In this document: positions 11,620-21,937 of the stretch, piece after piece | How positions within the stretch are numbered: the stretch's first letter is position 1 | Layout of the letters: each line of letters begins with the position of its first letter | Assembly: GCF_020379485.1 (NCBI RefSeq) | Contig: NC_063444.1 | Span: 6,272,652-6,336,651, forward strand | Direction: 5' to 3' | From: Brassica napus | Lineage: Eukaryota > Streptophyta > Magnoliopsida > Brassicales > Brassicaceae | DNA: 64,000 nucleotides | The notes under the pieces: model-generated | Seen by the model: only the letters and a program-made list of their open reading frames with translations | Database searches by the model: none | What the model was told of the DNA's origin: nothing | Translations under genes and position numbers: made by a program

Positions 11620-12025
11620 AAACTTTGTTTTCCAAGATCTTTCATCTCAAACTTTTTCTTGAGATATTCAACTGTTTGGGAAATTGTATCCAGAGGTTCC
11701 TAGGATATTCAGATCATATACTTTGATGATTATCAATATTGTTCTCGAGAACTTGCTGTACTTTCAGCTCAATACCCTCTAGTACTTTCATTATCCAGTG
11801 GACCATATAAATATGCAGTCACTACATCAACTTGCTGCAAGTCTAATTTTCTCTCTTATATAGTCAAACTTATAAGAAATCTAAAAGTAGTTGCATCCAC
11901 CACATGGGAGTATGTCTCCTCATAATCTATTACTGGTCTTTGTGAGAATCCTTGTTCAACATCAGCTTTATATCTCTCGATTTCTATTACTCACAAGACC
12001 CATTTATATCCACTGGTTTTAACAT
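11620..12025 (-). pseudogene. Copia reverse transcriptase remnants
   Basis: Two Copia RT signatures can be read on the minus strand in different frames: one around GYKWVL...AQGF-type sequence ending RPVIDYEETYSHVVDATTF (about 12020-11885), the other VEYLKKKFEMKDLGK (about 11680-11630). Stops and frameshifts separate them and the catalytic YVDD block is not visible. This is not functional. Confidence 0.65.
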
Positions 12026-12823
12026 CATATGGCGTCTTAATCATATGGCCAAATACGCCTTTCTTCTTTAAACTATTTAACCCCACGTTTCCATTCAATC
12101 CAATCTGTTATACGAGTGCGCACTCTTATATTGACGTGGGTTCATGATCCTCGCTTATATTCATGAATTCAAGTGTTACCTTGTATGCAAATAAATCATC
12201 TTATGTCGACATTCTTTACTGGTTTCATTATGTTCCAGACATGATATAATCGATTGAGATTCATTATTATCAGGACTTTTAATACTTTGCAGCTTGGCGT
12301 CCCAAGCTACATTGTTTGGTACCTGTACCTTAGAGCCGGCCGGCCTTATCTCCATGTCTGGGATGGTTTCCTTAGTAACCTCGGATTTGGATTTTGATTA
12401 TCATTCTCTGCACCTTTCTTTTGTTTCCGGGGATTTTTATCTTTTGGAACCTATTGGTCTACCACGTTTCATACGTTGTCTAGACTCTTTAGCAACTTGA
12501 TTGTGTCTCTTCTTGGACATCAAATTCGTTGGTGCTTTACAAGCTGGTTTATATATGACTTAGTCATTCTTTTTCGGGTCAGCAAATGTGTCTGGCATTT
12601 GATTAGCTAGCTTTGTAAATGTATAATATGTGGACGTCTATTTCACATTCTTTAGTCCGAGGATCTTGCCAAGACATTGATGGTTGATTCCATTCTATTT
12701 CTTTTACCATTCTTTTACCAGCTTTATTATTTTTCTCCTCCTGGTCTTAAAATAATCTGTGTATCTGGCCTCAAATATAATCACTCATAGTTGGCTCAAG
12801 GTACTTTATTTATTGTGGGAGAA

Positions 12824-13215
12824 TCATATCCAACATATATCCCCATCCTCTTTTTGAGGTCTCATCTTAGTTCTCTGTGGTGGAGCAATTAGTACATAGA
12901 CAGCACATCCAAATGTCTTATGATGGGGTATGTCTGGCTCTTGACCCGTTAATAATTGTGATAGGGGATATCTATGCTCACTAAATGGCCTGATGCGTAT
13001 TAACTTAGGTGCATGTAAATTTCGTGTGGCCCAAGCTGTGAATGAGAGTTTTGACCTCATAAGTTATGGTCTATCAATCAGCTATTTGCGTTTTAAAAGA
13101 TTTTGGTCAAGTCGTTCTTGGTATGGACTTGTATCACAGAATTTTCCACACTTACCGCCATGGACATACCATAATCATTTAAACGCTTGAGACATGTATT
13201 CACCAGTATTATCTA
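12824..13215 (-). pseudogene. Copia integrase remnants
   Basis: The open frame 13060-12824 contains QLLTGQEPDIPHHKTFGCAVYV and PPQRTK, the post-catalytic part of Copia integrase. Upstream (13215-13070) a frame with FNDYGMSMA-like sequence and VIQVHTKND matches the end of the integrase core. It is interrupted by stops. Confidence 0.65.
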
Positions 13216-13867
13216 GACATATAGTCTTTATTTATGAAAAATAGGCTCGTAGACGTTTTACTGGTGATGACCTAATGAGTTTCCCTTGTGTACATGCTAC
13301 ACACGTGAGATTCTTTGGGATAACTCTTCTTATCTTTTAATGTGTGCCTTTTGAATATCAATTTTCGCATCATGTTTGGACCAGGATGGCCAATCCGGTC
13401 GTGCCATAAAGTGTATATTTTCGCAGGCTTTTAGTCTCTATCACACTGATCTATGCATAGTCTAGGCCAGTAGAGAATGCATGTATAGTCTTTAGGACTT
13501 ATTATGGCCTTGGGCTATTTTATACATATATCTAAAAGAACTCTCTGTTGCCTTCGCCCATTGTTTCAATATGGAAACCATTCTTTCTTATATCTTTAAA
13601 ACTCAATAGGATGCTCTTGCTCTTTGAGCTGGGTGAATATAAAGCATCACTGATTTCTAGATGCATACCCTTAGGCAATAATATATTAGCTTAGCCATAG
13701 TCTTCTTTCAGACTGGCGATACCTGCTTTAGTACTTATATTGGCGTAAAAATCATTCATTCATTTAATCTAAGCAGACAATGTAATAGAAATAAATTCAA
13801 GGAGATAAAAATCAAATAAAACATACAAGCAAAGCAATCACACAAGTTTGATGTCGAAATCAGATTA

Positions 13868-14458
13868 TCAACTTGATTCTTTTAGGCAATCATAAGTCTC
13901 ATATTCCATAAGATCATCTTGATCATGTTCGAAATTATTTTCACCATCTTTATAGACCAAGTGGGTTTCAGGATTCTTCCCTTTCAGACTCTCTTTGATA
14001 GAGGTCACAAAAATATTTGGGAGTCCTTCAATCTTAGCCCAATGGTTCCCCATTCCACATCTATGGCACACTGATTTGGTCGAGCTTTGTGGTTTAAAGG
14101 ATATACCACGGCCACTGCCTTGACCATGGCTCAAATTGGGTTGATACCCACGGTCTATGCCATAGTGATTCTCATGGCCAAATGTGTTATAGTGGCCATG
14201 GCCACGTCCTTTCCACCCTCCACGGCTATGACCATGTGGTCTATCATTCTGGACGTGGTTACCTTTTTTTTCTTCTGCGGCCTTATTGGTATCAGGTAAT
14301 GGGGTTAATCCAGGAGGTCTCAATTCACTGTTTCTCATCAGTAATCCATTATTTTGCCCATCTAGCAATAGACTCATCCACAGACTTATAGTACTGGATT
14401 CTGGGATTCGTCCAATCAAATAGGACTTTTGGTAATAACACCGTTCTTTGGTGATCAT
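13868..14458 (-). pseudogene. Copia gag fragment
   Basis: A 196-codon open frame with a Gly/His/Arg-rich stretch (GHSRGGWKGRGHGH) and a decayed zinc knuckle CHRCGMGNHWAKI, where the last Cys is replaced. The nucleocapsid CCHC motif binds RNA in Copia gag. The N-terminal capsid part is not intact. Confidence 0.65.
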
Positions 14459-16132
14459 ATCTCGATTTTTTTAACTCTGTCCAAAGGTCTAGAAGATTCC
14501 TTATAGTTAGATACTGATATTTGAGACTCTTAATAAGATGATGGCTAATAATTAATATTGCTCTGTATCAATCTTTCTCATTTGGCATTATCGTCTTTTG
14601 TGATTCATTCACCAAGTCCTTTGACTTTAGGATAAACTCAGTATCCAGTGCCCATTTCGAATAATTATCTCCTGAGAGATTTAGGGCAGTAAAATCTAAG
14701 TTGATTTTCGACATCTCAAATCATATATCAATCAATTTTAGATCTCATAAAATATTTAAAATACGGCCATAAACAAGACATGCTATCAAGTCAATACATT
14801 TCTAATAAGCAAACAAGCCACACGGCCAAATGTGATATAATGCAATAAGGCCACACGACCAAAGTGATATATGATGCATAATAAGTCACACAGATTTATC
14901 AAGTAAGGGTATCGACCAAACAAGCAATTTCTATATGTTTTCATGTGGCCATATGGTTATAATGCAAACCTAGCATACTGATTCTATATGTACATGAGTG
15001 GAATTATGGAACCTCAATTTAAAACAATCAGATCATGCAAAGGTCATAATAATCAGATCATGCGTATAACCTCAAATCATTCAATCAGGTTATAAAAACT
15101 ATCAATCCCAACTCACACGGATTTAAACCTCAAGAATCATGCAATCAGATCATTCGGATTTTAAACAAGTAAACCTCAATCAATCTATCAACCTATCAGA
15201 TTATATAAGCAAAGCAAGCTAACAACCTATCGGATTCAATCAATGTTTTAACAAGCTGGTCGGTTTAAACAATTTTAAATCAGATGAACGATTAATCAAA
15301 CAGGATGAGAAAATAAACTATCAATTTAGCGGTCAAACAATTCTAGCAACATAGCATCAGATTCAATCAGATTTAAAACCTCAATGATCAAAACCGAAAA
15401 CAGTTTTGATTTCAAAATATTCGATTAGGGTTTTAATATGTGATTTGATAATTATAGTATAATTAATTCTGATACTTATATTATTTAGGGTTTATAGATA
15501 TAAGGTTAGGGTTTATCGAATTTTAACTTGTAAAAACCGATTTGGGGTTTTAATCATGTAGGAACATGATTTAGGGTTTGGGGTATCGAACTTTTAGAGC
15601 TTCGATTTACTCAATTAAGATTTTTGATCTATTACCCTATGGTTTTGATTCATAAAGATTAGGGTTTTAGGGTTTCATTCTTTATCAATCAATTCATGTT
15701 CGATTATGGGTTCTTAGGTTTTGAATTACTTTTTAACCTTAGATGATTGTTGAATCGGACCACCAAACGAGTTGAGCCGCGAGCTGGACACGAACGGGAT
15801 GCGAGCTGAAATGGATCGAGTCACTTCTATCGAGTCGAGGATGTCCTTTGTTGCTTGATCGGGAACGTCTTGATCGTCGGACGCGAGCTGTCTGATGCTG
15901 TCGCGAACGAGGAAGAGGTCGCGTGCTGGAGCTGCTCTCGGGTCGCGAACGTCTGAGCTAGGATCAGGAACGCCTTGGGCTGAAGCTGATCGAGGACGCG
16001 AGCTGGAACAGATGCGAGAACAAGAGACGCGATCGGGGTTTAGGGTTCGTCGGATCGCCGGCTAGGGTTAGGGTTTTAGGGTTTTTCGATTTGAGTATTA
16101 GCTTAGGGATTTAGAGTTTCGTGCTGATAATG
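14459..16132 (-). other. Copia leader, non-coding
   Basis: About 1.6 kb between the 5' LTR and gag with no open frame. It is rich in AATCAGATT-type repeats (14700-15400) and has several TTTAGGGTTT-like runs (15430-15720, 16060-16085) that resemble plant telomere units but are not a tandem array. Directly inside the 5' LTR the minus strand reads TTATCAGCACGA, a candidate primer-binding site different from the usual initiator Met tRNA site. Confidence 0.5.
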
Positions 16133-16251
16133 CGTTATAAAAGTAATGGAAAAGTCTATCTTGTATAGGAGATTACACCGTCATAGATAAATGGAAAGAT
16201 TACAAATCATAATCTCTTGGTTATGAGTCATCTACCATCCGGTTCATAACA
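16133..16251 (-). repeat. Copia 5' LTR (119 bp)
   Basis: Matches 10771-10909 apart from a deletion of about 20 bp and scattered substitutions, including a changed terminal base at 16133. Followed by target duplication CAAAG at 16252-16256. Confidence 0.85.
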
Positions 16252-16256
16252 CAAAG

Positions 16257-16604
16257 AAAAAAATTAGTTAGTGACTTCGAAAAACAAATTATAAAATCTA
16301 TACTATAATTGTTATTGTTTTGATCGTATATTCATATCTTCGTCCATTTGATTCAGATTCATCATTTTTAACGATTAAATATGTAACTTTTTATTTTTAA
16401 ATTAGCATACCGTTTTAGATATTTGAGCATTTACCTTAATTCAGTGTTGGTGGCTGGTGATGGACTCATGGTTAATACAAATCAAAATAGAAATAAATAA
16501 ACAGCCGAACTAGAACAATTTACTCCAATGCAAAAGGAGCAAATATATACAATCAGAGACCAAAGAGTAGCTATATTAAAATGAAGAAACTAAAGAACAC
16601 CTAA
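16257..16604. other. Intergenic, 3' flank of AMT1;4
   Basis: AT-rich and non-coding. It presumably holds the AMT1;4 3' UTR and polyadenylation signals (minus strand) close to 16604. Confidence 0.5.
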
Positions 16605-18110
16605 TTATACATGTTCATTTTCACGACCCATCTCCCTAACCATAATCCCATTCCCGATCTCTTCTTCAGTGTACATATAAGCCAACCCGCCATGACTCGT
16701 CGGATCCATCCCGGCGATCTCATCCTCCGACGGTATCCTCAACAGCTCCAGCTTATGCAACACGAAAAACAAAGTCCCCATCGTCGCACTAACCCACCCC
16801 GTAATCACCGCAATCTGGACAACGTGCGCCGCAAGCAACCTCCATCCCCCTCCCATCAATAGCCCGTAAGGCCTGTTCGGATCGCCTCCAAAGATCTCTG
16901 AAACATACGTTTTATCCGCAAACAAACCGGTGAATATAATCCCCCACGCGCCGCAACCACCGTGAAGCTGAGCCGCTTCCAAAGGATCGTCGTATCTCAA
17001 CTTATCAGCTAGCTTGTTGAATCCCATTAGCACCCATGCAGCTACAAACCCGCAGATAACCGCCGCCCAAGGTTCAACAACCGAGCAACCGCCGGTTATC
17101 GCGGCAAACCCGCCTAGCAAACCGTTACACACGTCAGTCACGTTCCAATAACCATCAATAAGTCTTTTCCCGAACAGAGTCGTCAACGCCGCCGTGCATC
17201 CAGCTAAAGTAGTTGTAACAGCTGTTCTCCCGACCGCGCTCCACTGTCCGTAAAACGAACTTCCCGGAGACGCACCGTAAGATTTGTTAATAATCGCAAA
17301 CGAACCGGGGTTAAACCCGTACCAACCGAACCAGAGTAAGAACGTACCAAGCACAACCAACGTCGCGCTATGACCACGCAACGTAACCGGTTTACCTCTA
17401 TTCTCAAACCGGCCGATTCTCGGTCCTTCGATTAACGCTCCCCATAAACCGGCTATCCCTCCAACCATGTGAACGACGCCGGATCCAGCGAAATCAATCA
17501 CCCCTGATTGAAACAGAAGGTTATCAGCTCTAGTTGGAGACGCCCAACCGTCGCTAGACCAGAACCAATGAGACACGATCGGGTAAACCAACCCGGTTAA
17601 GAAAGACGAATAAATCAAATACGCAACGAACTGCGTCCTCTCGGCGATGGACCCGCTGGTGATCCCCGCGGCGGCGATGGCGAACGTCCACTGATAAAGA
17701 AAGTAAGGATAATCAAACGAAGCCTTCGGGAAGCCGCTCATGGCGAAGAAGTGTTTTCCGATGAAGCCGTTGGACGGAGAGCCAAAGGCGAAGGCGAAGC
17801 CGAAGAGGTAGTAGAAGAGACCTCCGGCGGCGGCGTCGATGACGTTCGTGAGCATTATGTTCATCGTGTTTTTGGCTCTGACGGAGCCGGCGCAGAGCAT
17901 GGCGAAGCCGAGCTGCATTGCGAAGACGAGGTACGCGGAGAAGAGGAGGTAAGTGTTGTCTATAGCGTAAGACGCGTCGGTGAATTTGCCGGAGATCGTT
18001 TCGAATCTCCCGCAGATGAATTCTGCGGCGGCGGCTGCGGCGGTGGCGTTGGCTCCGCCTGATAGTAAGGGGATGAGATCAGAGGCGGAGCAAGAGAGAG
18101 TCGACGCCAT
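16605..18110 (-). CDS. AMT1;4: Ammonium transporter, AMT1;4-like
   Basis: Intronless 501-codon gene for a plasma-membrane AMT1-type transporter that moves ammonium into the cell as a trimer. The N-terminus ([22 protein letters not shown]) and overall sequence match my recollection of Arabidopsis AMT1;4 better than AMT1;1, 1;2 or 1;3. Visible signatures: [19 protein letters not shown] (about 66-84), family motif [13 protein letters not shown] with Asp206 and pore His214, [10 protein letters not shown], and second pore His383 in [10 protein letters not shown]. About 11 hydrophobic segments fit the family, as does the length. The cytosolic tail keeps MDPTSHGG, with Thr471 equivalent to the Thr whose phosphorylation shuts AMT1 trimers. 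No frameshift or premature stop. Arabidopsis AMT1;4 is described as pollen-expressed; expression here is unknown. Confidence 0.93.
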   Translation of the reverse strand: MASTLSCSASDLIPLLSGGANATAAAAAAEFICGRFETISGKFTDASYAIDNTYLLFSAYLVFAMQLGFAMLCAGSVRAKNTMNIMLTNVIDAAAGGLFYYLFGFAFAFGSPSNGFIGKHFFAMSGFPKASFDYPYFLYQWTFAIAAAGITSGSIAERTQFVAYLIYSSFLTGLVYPIVSHWFWSSDGWASPTRADNLLFQSGVIDFAGSGVVHMVGGIAGLWGALIEGPRIGRFENRGKPVTLRGHSATLVVLGTFLLWFGWYGFNPGSFAIINKSYGASPGSSFYGQWSAVGRTAVTTTLAGCTAALTTLFGKRLIDGYWNVTDVCNGLLGGFAAITGGCSVVEPWAAVICGFVAAWVLMGFNKLADKLRYDDPLEAAQLHGGCGAWGIIFTGLFADKTYVSEIFGGDPNRPYGLLMGGGWRLLAAHVVQIAVITGWVSATMGTLFFVLHKLELLRIPSEDEIAGMDPTSHGGLAYMYTEEEIGNGIMVREMGRENEHV

Positions 18111-18155
18111 TGGTGGAATTTAGAAATGAAGAAGAATGTGAGAGAGGTTATTAGT

Positions 18156-18165
18156 CTTTTTATAG
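18156..18165 (-). promoter_or_regulatory. Likely TATA box of AMT1;4
   Basis: The minus strand reads CTATAAAAAG about 46 bp upstream of the ATG, which would give a very short 5' UTR. Sequence match and position only. Confidence 0.5.
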
Positions 18166-18360
18166 AAGGGGAAGGCTGAGAGATTCTCGAGATTCTGTTT
18201 GAATCTTTTAGAGAATTGAATCTTTCTTTATTTAACAGAAAATAATTATAAACTGAAGGAATATTTTTTAAATTCAAGATTCTGGTAACTGATTTTCCAT
18301 TATTAATGTTTATTTGACTTTTCTTCACTAAAATTATGGAATGCCGCACTTTTTTCAAAG

Positions 18361-20030
18361 GAAATTGTTTTTAAAGTTCCCAAAAATGAAGTATTTGTAA
18401 TCTGTGGACTGTATATTTTCTTTTGTGCAAAGATCTTGACCATATATATTTTTTGAAATTTACTTCTTTATTGGGTGATTTACCATAAACAAATGACGGA
18501 ATCTATTTTATTTTTGTTACAAACTTGAACGGTACCATGTTTAATCAATCAAAAGATAATGCACTTAGATTGATATTGAAATAAGTCCAAATATATAAAA
18601 ATAAAAGACTGATAACGAAATGTTTTCGTAAACTTAACGTCCTAACCAAAAAGCTCTTGGCTAATACTACCTATGTACATACTAATTCTAAATTTTAATA
18701 AATTATGAAAATCAAGACAATCCTAATGTTCAAATCATCCAAAGAAGGTTTCGAAACCGAATTGGAATGTCGTAGAATTGGATTGACCAGACAAGGGACA
18801 AGCCGGGTCAATACTGTCCAATGTCCATGAGCCAGTCTTCAATCTCCGACAGTGCTTTGTTGACACTTCTTCTTTGTTGTTGTTGTTGCTGCTGATTCGC
18901 CGGAGGATTAGGAGTTCCACACGGAACTGCATTTGGCCAGCTACATTTTCTAGCGTAACCATTAGTGTGAGATGATGTTAGAGTATAATCAGCAAACGTC
19001 TGCTGTGAATTGCCTTGTAAAACCGTGGGAGGAGTAACGTAACGGTTATACGGAAAGCCTTGAGCAACTTCCACAGGAGTAGCTCCTACACTTGGCCTTT
19101 GAGTCCATGTGAGCGATCTGGACGAGAACACTTGGGGGATTGGGTTACCATTATTAAACCAACCGTATTGGTTTTGGTATAGCTGAGGAGCACGAGGTTG
19201 TAGATTTTGCGGAAAGGTCCTTGGTTGCTCGGGTCTGTAACCAGAACTTATGTACGTGTTTGGGCGAGACGCAACCATAGTAGATGGCCCAAACTGGTTT
19301 ACAGAGGAATACCAAGTGTTTTGTTGCATAGATTGAGGTGGAAGTACATTTCCGGTCCTGGCGCATTTGCGTTGATTCTTCCATATCTGATCTTTATCAT
19401 TGGCATGGCAGTGATCATAGGCGGGGATACCTATGCACCAGTGAGGACATGGAGCACGTATGTCACAAACATAACAGTGACACTGTTTAAAAAAAAAAAA
19501 GCATAACCATTAATTAGCAAGATAAGTATCCATCAATATAAAAAGCAAGATGCAAATAAAGACATTTCTCACCATGTCACAGTACTGGTCGTGTGATGTC
19601 GACTTGAAAGGGTACTTAGCGCAGGCATGTCGTGGATGTGGGAAGTCTCTACATGCTATCTATTAAATAAAAAACAACTTCCTTAGAAACTATACACTTT
19701 CAAGTAACTTCACTTATAATCCTACGAACAAGTTGCAATTAATGATGAAAGTTTTGATATGATTTTACCTCACCCTTTTGCCCTAGTACGAGGATATCAT
19801 CATCAGTTTCACATGTGTGAAATGTAGTCTCCTTCTCCTTCGTCTTGTAAGGATCACCATCCAAGACTACACAATCGTCGTCCTCTTCCTCCACCATCAC
19901 ATTCGAGGAAACTGGTTTCCGATGACCAGTAAGGTTCGGTTTCTCATCGTCAAACACATCAGTGTGGTCGACTATTTCATCATCCTCCTCGTCTGAACTA
20001 AGATAAATGATATCATTCATCGAAAGTTTT
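18361..20030. repeat. 1,670-bp duplicated gene block, copy 1
   Basis: Matches 33599-35268 at a constant offset of 15,238 with no net length change and only a few substitutions seen (for example at about 19539 and 19852). It carries the three-exon unknown gene and its 3' flank. It ends where the Tekay element begins at 20031. Confidence 0.9.
18808..20020 (-). CDS. Cys/His-rich plant gene, copy 1, retrotransposon in 5' flank
   Basis: Three exons by splice signals and frame: 20020-19769, 19659-19573 and 19482-18808, predicted 337 residues starting MNDIIYLSSDEEDDE. The N-terminus is acidic. Exons 2-3 encode a Cys/His-rich block (CRDFPHPRHACAKYPF, YCDMCHCYVCD, PCPHWC) that could bind zinc. The C-terminal half is Gln/Pro/Asn-rich, with a run of seven Gln near SEIEDWLMDIGQY. 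The position next to AMT1;4 suggests the At4g28690 counterpart. Proteins with this block are, I believe, annotated RPM1-interacting protein 13-like, but I am not certain. The frame is intact, yet the Tekay LTR starts 10 bp upstream of the ATG, so the native promoter is gone. If translation began further upstream, as the frame allows in copy 2, the N-terminus would be cut. Confidence 0.7.
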
Positions 20031-21791
20031 TGTGACACCCGCCACTTTCAAAATATAATAAATTGATAAAAGCGGAAATAAAATAATAATACAACTCAAA
20101 TAATAATAATCTTCATATAATATAAAAGTCAATACGGTAACAAAAGGCCTAAAAGCCCAACATCGATAACATCTGAAATATAAAATACGATATAAACCGA
20201 AAGTCTGAAATAGGAATAACATAGACGATAAAAGTCCAAAGGCCTAAAGGCCCGATAAAGATAAAAGCGGTAAAAGCGATAGAAGCCCAAAAGCCCAATA
20301 GCACCGGTCCGATAATCACTCCTGCTCATCGGTCTCACCTAAAAGGGGGAAAGAATGAGGGGTGAGCGACAGGGGAATCGCTCAGCGAGGTATGGGATGC
20401 TACCCCGAAGTCCATGGACCCGGACATAGCACTCCGAATAAATATAATTTAATTCTAATGCATGTCAAACACAGTACCTAAAGTACTCAAGCAACAAACA
20501 ATGGTCCTAGCGAGGTGCACACTCGCCGCCCACTAACAGGCCAAAACACTACCGAAAAGGTGCTCGGTTCATACACACACCGAAAAAGTGCTCGGTAACA
20601 CACGCCCGTAGACGATTTATCGACACTTCCAGTCTACAGCTCAACCGGTCGACTAAAGTTGGCTGTGACCTCCATACAATCCGGCATACAGCAGTCCGAC
20701 TCTGTATCCGTCTCCAAACAAAAACAATCCTAGCTAAGAATTTACATTAAGTGAAACAATCAATGTTGAATCCTCTAACCCCCTAGTTCCGGTTTATGCA
20801 AAGAACCTAAAACTAAACAAGCAATGATAGACTCGATTTCACACAGACGGAACACATTAGAAATAAATTATACTTATTCGAGGTCCTAAGCCGAATAAGA
20901 GGAGTTCGGGAATAGACCCTCACCTTAGCAACAATAAGAGGTGGTATCTATGAACTCCAGCTGCTCAAATGGACTCCAAATCTGAAATCAGATCGAAATT
21001 TCGAGTCAGAACGCCTTTCGAACGGTTTAAAACGGGTATTTACGGGAAAGTCAACTCGCTGGTCAAAGATTAATTATTTAATTAATTAATTAATTAATTA
21101 ATTAATTAATTAATTAATCCGGTTTTCCCTAACCGATTTCCAATTGATTTTAACCGACCGGTTTAACCTAACCGAATCGAAATCGATTTAAACCGGTCAA
21201 ACCACCGGTTGACCGAGTCACCGAGTTGACTCACCGGGTCGACTCGGCCGAGTTGGCGAGTCGCCGGCGAGTCACCGGTGTCGGTCACCGGCGGCGTCGC
21301 GGCGGCTTACCGGAAAGTCAACGGCGGCGACGGCGGCGAGGCGGCGACGCGGCGGCAGCTTCCCGGCGGCGAACGGACGGTGGTCGGTCACGGCGGCTCC
21401 GGCGAACTTTGGTCGGAGACGGCGGCGCGTGGCCGGAACTCGCGGTGGCTCCGGCGGACGGCGGTGGCGCGTGTGTTTCACGCGTGCGCCGAGGCGAATC
21501 TTCGGGAGGCGCGTGCGGCTTCGTCCGGGCTCCGTTTGAGGCGTGGTTGGTGTCTACGGCTTCGTCTCGACGAGAGGAACACGATGATGGCCTTGGATGT
21601 ACGAGATGATCAATGGTTAGGAAGTTATGGGTGATTTACTAAACGGAAACGAAAATGAGCTTAAGAAATGCGGTTTTCGGCGGTTACCTAGGGCGTTTAT
21701 CGGTGGTGGCAAGCTGAACGTGATCACGGCACACGGTTGCTCCGGCGACGAGCTCAGGTGAGCTTTCTCTCTCTTCTCTCTCTTTCTTTCT

Positions 21792-21822
<31 letters not shown>

Positions 21823-21937
21823 TTCTCTTTAAAGAAGTTGGGGATGGTGGAGATGGTGGGAGTGGTGGGGATGGTGGAGATGGTGGGAGTGGTGGGGATG
21901 GTGGAGATAGTGGGGATAGTGGAGGTGGGTCATTACA
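20031..21937 (-). repeat. Tekay 3' LTR (1,907 bp)
   Basis: Contains an (AATT)n microsatellite (about 21067-21118), a GC-rich CGGCGG stretch (21240-21530) whose open frames on both strands are not genes, a CT-repeat (21771-21832) and imperfect GGTGGGAGTGGTGGGGATGG repeats (21843-21930). Confidence 0.9.

Larger units (their letters stand above)
10771..16251 (-). mobile_element. Complete but decayed Ty1/Copia LTR retrotransposon
   Basis: Near-identical terminal repeats lie at 10771-10909 and 16133-16251, and both are flanked by the 5-bp target duplication CAAAG (10766-10770 and 16252-16256). On the minus strand the LTR runs TGTTATGAACC...CTTTTATAACA. A polypurine tract CCAAAGGGGAG (10922-10912) abuts the 3' LTR. 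Gag, integrase and reverse-transcriptase fragments follow the Copia order from right to left. Length is 5,481 bp. The LTRs are very short, and a leader of about 1.6 kb precedes gag. Confidence 0.9.

Noticed and set aside
15430..16085. Telomere-like TTTAGGG runs
   Set aside because: Units are scattered singly in AT-rich Copia leader sequence and not in tandem, so this is not an interstitial telomere array.
21226..21634. Several GC-rich open frames in the Tekay LTR (and at 28253-28661)
   Set aside because: They overlap on both strands, consist of Arg/Gly-rich translation of CGGCGG repeats and lie wholly within the LTR.
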